Of a stretch of 7,065 nucleotides of DNA, positions 5,427-7,065 are shown in pieces. Origin of the DNA: Candidatus Bathyarchaeota archaeon. GTDB lineage: Archaea; Thermoproteota; Bathyarchaeia; Bathyarchaeales; Bathyarchaeaceae. The notes under the pieces were generated by a model. That model did no database searches. It saw only the letters and a program-made list of their open reading frames with translations, and was not told the origin of the DNA. Where the stretch lies: the NCBI GenBank assembly GCA_029879825.1, contig JAOUPL010000057.1, forward strand, positions 1 through 7,065, in the 5' to 3' direction. The translations under genes and the position numbers were made by a program. The stretch's first letter is position 1; the number at the start of each line of letters is the position of its first letter.

Positions 5427-5729
5427 CAATTGACCGCTCAATGCGCCCACACTCGGCGCTCTGAAGGGGAACACGAAGAACGTTAAGAAATAGCTCCAAA
5501 GGAATCCATTTAACCCTTGAAATACTCCTTCCCCTTCAAGTCACCATTAGTGCGCACAAGGCTGACGAGTTCGCAACTATTTCAGCTTTGAAGTCATCTC
5601 AAATCATAAAAGGAGCCCAAGGTCAAGAGATCAGCGTCATGACGGTTGACGCAAGTTTTTGGTCAAAAATCGCTATTTCCAGAAAAAAGGAAAGAAATCG
5701 TTTTGCTACCGCTCTTGATACCATTTAAC

Positions 5730-5736
5730 TTTTTTT
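5730..5736 (+). terminator. T7 tract, possible archaeal terminator
   Basis: A run of seven T lies one base after the TAA of the unassigned open frame and about 300 bases beyond the UspA stop. Archaeal RNA polymerase can terminate at T-rich tracts without a hairpin. It could end either transcript. Confidence 0.4.
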
Positions 5737-5749
5737 AGGTAATTAGTAA

Positions 5750-5757
5750 TGCGCGCG
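5750..5757. repeat. GCGCGC element, copy 7
   Basis: TGCGCGCG followed by AAAG, just after the T7 tract. A weaker TGCGCG (5817-5822) 60 bases on forms part of a 15-base alternating stretch, 5816-5830, and lies 29 bases past the ferritin-like stop. Confidence 0.55.
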
Positions 5758-5851
5758 AAAGTGTTTTAGACGCAAAACAATGGGAAATGTTGCTTTTACT
5801 TGTAACATCGCTGTAATGCGCGTGCATGTGGCTTTTGTTCTGCGAATTCTT

Positions 5852-6280
5852 TCAGATTTCCATCTTGTAGGCTTTGTTAACTATAGTTTCAAGATTTTTA
5901 TGGTGTCTCTTTTCGTCTTCTGCAAAATGGTTCAGCAGCAATTTCAGGGCTTCATCATCCGTCTTTCTTGCTTCCTCTCCGATTTGGCTCATCATCGTTT
6001 CTTCAGCTTTTATGTGTTCTTCCAGTTCCTTTTTCACAGCTCGTTTGTCTGCATCGATGTGAATTGTGTAGTCCCAAAATGATTTGGGTCCACCGATAGC
6101 CTCCAATGCTGCCTCTAAGATTTCAGCGTGTTTTTTCGTATCTAGTTGCATCTCACGTATCAAAAGCTTTGCGGCTACGCTATCAACTCGTTGTTCCAGC
6201 GTGCTAAACTTTTTCGCGATTTCTTTCTCCAATTTGACTTGTTCCTTGATCAGGTCTGAAAGTGACTTGTCAATTTTCAT
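5852..6280 (-). CDS. ferritin-like di-iron protein
   Basis: The 142-aa product is predicted to be almost wholly helical and to fold as a four-helix ferritin-like bundle. Candidate metal ligands (start at 6280) are E18/E20 in helix 1 (KLEKEIA), D47-x3-H51 in helix 2 (LDTKKHAEIL), E88-H89 and E93/E94 in helix 3 (EEHIKAEETM), and E121/E123 with H126/H127 in helix 4 (AEDEKRHHKNL). This arrangement resembles the rubrerythrin/ferritin-like archaeal proteins that carry a di-iron site used in iron handling or peroxide reduction. The exact activity cannot be read, and there is no rubredoxin domain. For the start, GGAG (6294-6291 on the minus strand) is 10 bases before ATG 6280 and only 1 before ATG 6289, while an in-frame TTG 6301 lies upstream of it. 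ATG 6280 is chosen, with ATG 6289 possible. It is monocistronic, with its own promoter. Confidence 0.85.
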   Translation of the reverse strand: MKIDKSLSDLIKEQVKLEKEIAKKFSTLEQRVDSVAAKLLIREMQLDTKKHAEILEAALEAIGGPKSFWDYTIHIDADKRAVKKELEEHIKAEETMMSQIGEEARKTDDEALKLLLNHFAEDEKRHHKNLETIVNKAYKMEI

Positions 6281-6340
6281 AATTTTCATTCTCCTTTTCA
6301 AGAGTGCAAATCTCTCACGGTTTTAACAATAAGAAAATTC

Positions 6341-6354
6341 ACCGTCTATATAAT
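6341..6354 (-). promoter_or_regulatory. promoter of the ferritin-like gene
   Basis: On the minus strand ATTATATA (6354-6347) is a good box A about 70 bases before ATG 6280, predicting a start near 6323. ACGGT lies just downstream of the box (6345-6341) and its complement ACCGT recurs at 6321-6317, bracketing the predicted start. The repeat may be an operator half-site pair but is short. Confidence 0.45.
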
Positions 6355-6372
6355 CCTTTTCTTATTCGTTTT

Positions 6373-6501
6373 TTAAGATATTACGCGCGCCAAACTAAGA
6401 TGGTTCCCTTTCGGGTCGTTCTTTGGGTGAAGCACTTCCCTTATCTCGGCTCCATCTTTAGCCATTACGATAGGCAAGTCCTTAAGGCTTTTGACTAACA
6501 T
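6373..6501 (-). pseudogene. truncated cupin-domain protein (N-terminal remnant)
   Basis: From ATG 6501 the frame reads MLVKSLKDLPIVMAKDGAEI, then REVLHPKN, then HLSLARVIS and a TAA (6375-6373): 42 residues. This matches the start of small single-domain archaeal cupins, which open with a VKSLKDI-like strand, a DG-x-x-x-RE-x-LHP motif and YSLAHA. They then continue with a Pro-Gly turn and the metal-binding His motifs for about 70 more residues. All of that is missing here, and no continuation is seen in other frames before the ferritin-like promoter. The break falls beside a GCGCGC element (6384-6390) that forms the Ala-Arg-Val codons. A GTG at 6558 would add 19 residues without cupin character. 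It lies just downstream of the DUF7662-like gene and may once have been co-transcribed. A small expressed peptide cannot be excluded. Confidence 0.6.
6384..6390. repeat. GCGCGC element, copy 8, at the cupin break
   Basis: CGCGCGC lies in the last coding bases of the cupin remnant, 8 bases before its stop. Unlike the other copies, this one can be read as ordinary Ala-Arg codons of a cupin, so its family membership is less sure. Confidence 0.4.
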
Positions 6502-6559
6502 GCCTATCACGCTCCACGATGAGAAGAATCCTCGCACAATGGTGTACTCAAAAGTCACA

Positions 6560-7065
6560 TCACGCGTCGCGTGCGCTTGGTTTCTCCTCTGGTTTGTATA
6601 GCCGTTTTTCGTAGGACGATTTCGGTTTGAATTTTCCTCGATACTGCCTCATGGATGTTTTTCGGCGAGCTATGTTTTGAAGTCTGGCTTGAGCTTTGGC
6701 TATTCGAGTCAACGAAGGCTTCTTCACTTTTCGCGGTTGATACTCTGGAAGAACGACTTTGGAGGAGAGCCTCTTGCGCCTAAGTTTCTTTTCGGGTTTC
6801 AACGCGTCGGAACGAGTAAAAATCACTGCTCCTTCTTTCAAGTCCACCTTCTTCACTTTCCAACCTACACTAAGCCACACTTTGCCCTGAGACGTGCCTT
6901 TCGTGTTGTTCCACCATTCCGTGTTTTGAATGGCTGAAACTGGAAGGTCGTCGCCGATTATTCCCTCTATTCGCGAGAACTGGAGTTTAACCCAACTGGT
7001 CCACTGGGCTTTTCGGGACAAATAGAACGTAAGAGGAGTGTATTTGCCCCTAAACGTTTCTTGAG
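6560..7065 (-). CDS. DUF7662-like protein with basic C-terminal tail, N-terminus beyond the window
   Basis: The frame is open from the right edge to TGA 6562-6560. A TTG at 7021 is not the likely start, because the conserved domain extends upstream of it (GKYTPLTFYLSRKAQW). The visible domain reads KY-x-PL, then VKLQFSRIEGIIGDDLPVSA, then WWNN, WLSVGWKVKKVDL and AVIFTR. This resembles the DUF7662 pattern of a Lys-Tyr-x-Pro-Leu start, an IE-x-I-(I/L)-G-x-x-LP-x-SA segment, paired Trp, a GW-x-V turn and a closing strand ending in Arg. Its function is not known to me. About 83 further residues are very basic (28 Lys/Arg) and end SARDA; they suggest nucleic-acid or ribosome contact. Only the first few residues should be missing. 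The cupin remnant follows on the same strand. Confidence 0.7.
   Translation of the reverse strand, partial: QETFRGKYTPLTFYLSRKAQWTSWVKLQFSRIEGIIGDDLPVSAIQNTEWWNNTKGTSQGKVWLSVGWKVKKVDLKEGAVIFTRSDALKPEKKLRRKRLSSKVVLPEYQPRKVKKPSLTRIAKAQARLQNIARRKTSMRQYRGKFKPKSSYEKRLYKPEEKPSARDA

Larger units (their letters stand above)
5427..5851. other. 425-base spacer without a confident gene
   Basis: It lies between the convergent UspA and ferritin-like genes. It holds degenerate or short GCGC elements (TGCGCCC from 5442, TGCGCA 5551-5556, TGCGCG 5817-5822), a full element at 5750-5757, a 6-bp inverted repeat CTTGAA/TTCAAG (5516-5521, 5535-5540) and a T7 run. One plus-strand frame is open from 5465 to TAA 5726-5728 (87 codons) but has no convincing start, no SD and no recognised family; see findings. 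No RNA gene is seen. Confidence 0.6.

Noticed and set aside
5427..5851. tRNA or other known RNA gene in the large spacer
   Set aside because: No T-arm GTTCGA-type sequence or cloverleaf arms were found on either strand.
5780..6082. Plus-strand 100-residue hydrophobic open frame
   Set aside because: It lies mostly antisense to the ferritin-like gene. Its hydrophobicity is what an antisense reading of a charged helical protein gives, and it has no SD.
6084..6326. Plus-strand 80-residue Ser/Phe-rich open frame
   Set aside because: Antisense of the ferritin-like gene; composition is typical of a shadow frame.
778..6390. CRISPR or tandem repeat array made of the GCGCGC elements
   Set aside because: The copies are hundreds of bases apart, irregular in spacing and only 6-12 bases long; there is no repeat-spacer structure.

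Overview
The window looks archaeal, most like a Thermoproteota/Bathyarchaeia-type genome. That placement is inference from gene content, not from a marker gene. The supports are Shine-Dalgarno (SD) sequences matching the archaeal anti-SD (GAGGTGA, GGTGA, GAGGTGG), box A/TATA-like elements about 26-45 bases ahead of starts, frequent GTG and TTG starts, a two-domain UspA protein, an archaeal ferritin-like protein, a COG1533 radical-SAM protein and a DUF5615 PIN-like protein. No rRNA, tRNA, CRISPR array or transposase is visible.

Layout, left to right. (1) The minus-strand 5' part of a four-helix b-type-cytochrome-like membrane protein runs off the left edge. (2) A divergent 54-aa DUF4177-like gene follows, with a palindrome over the shared promoter region. 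(3) An AT-rich spacer holds two abutting hairpins and a long inverted repeat flanking a promoter, then a DEAD-box RNA helicase with an added C-terminal zinc ribbon. (4) Converging on the helicase, 14 bases away, is a minus-strand two-gene operon: a Cys-rich DUF6125-like protein, then an SPL-type radical-SAM protein. (5) On the plus strand lie a solitary DUF5615 PIN-like gene and a tandem UspA stress protein. (6) A 425-base spacer has no confident gene. (7) On the minus strand come a DUF7662-like gene with a long basic tail (cut by the right edge), a truncated cupin remnant and a ferritin-like di-iron protein.

The genes do not form one pathway. The tandem UspA, ferritin-like, haem-protein-like and DEAD-box products suggest a general stress or redox flavour, but only the DUF6125-radical SAM pair has the spacing of an operon with a shared job.

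The most unusual signal lies outside the genes. Short GCGCGC elements, usually T-GCGCGC-(G/A), recur at eight loci. All eight are in spacers or in the last codons of reading frames. Every gene whose 3' end is visible has this or the shorter TGCGCA/TGCGCG form near its stop codon, sometimes abutting it. Several copies are followed by AAAGAAGC, and several extend into perfect purine-pyrimidine alternation. This may be a lineage-specific repeat, a 3'-end or termination signal, or a protein-binding or Z-DNA-prone site.
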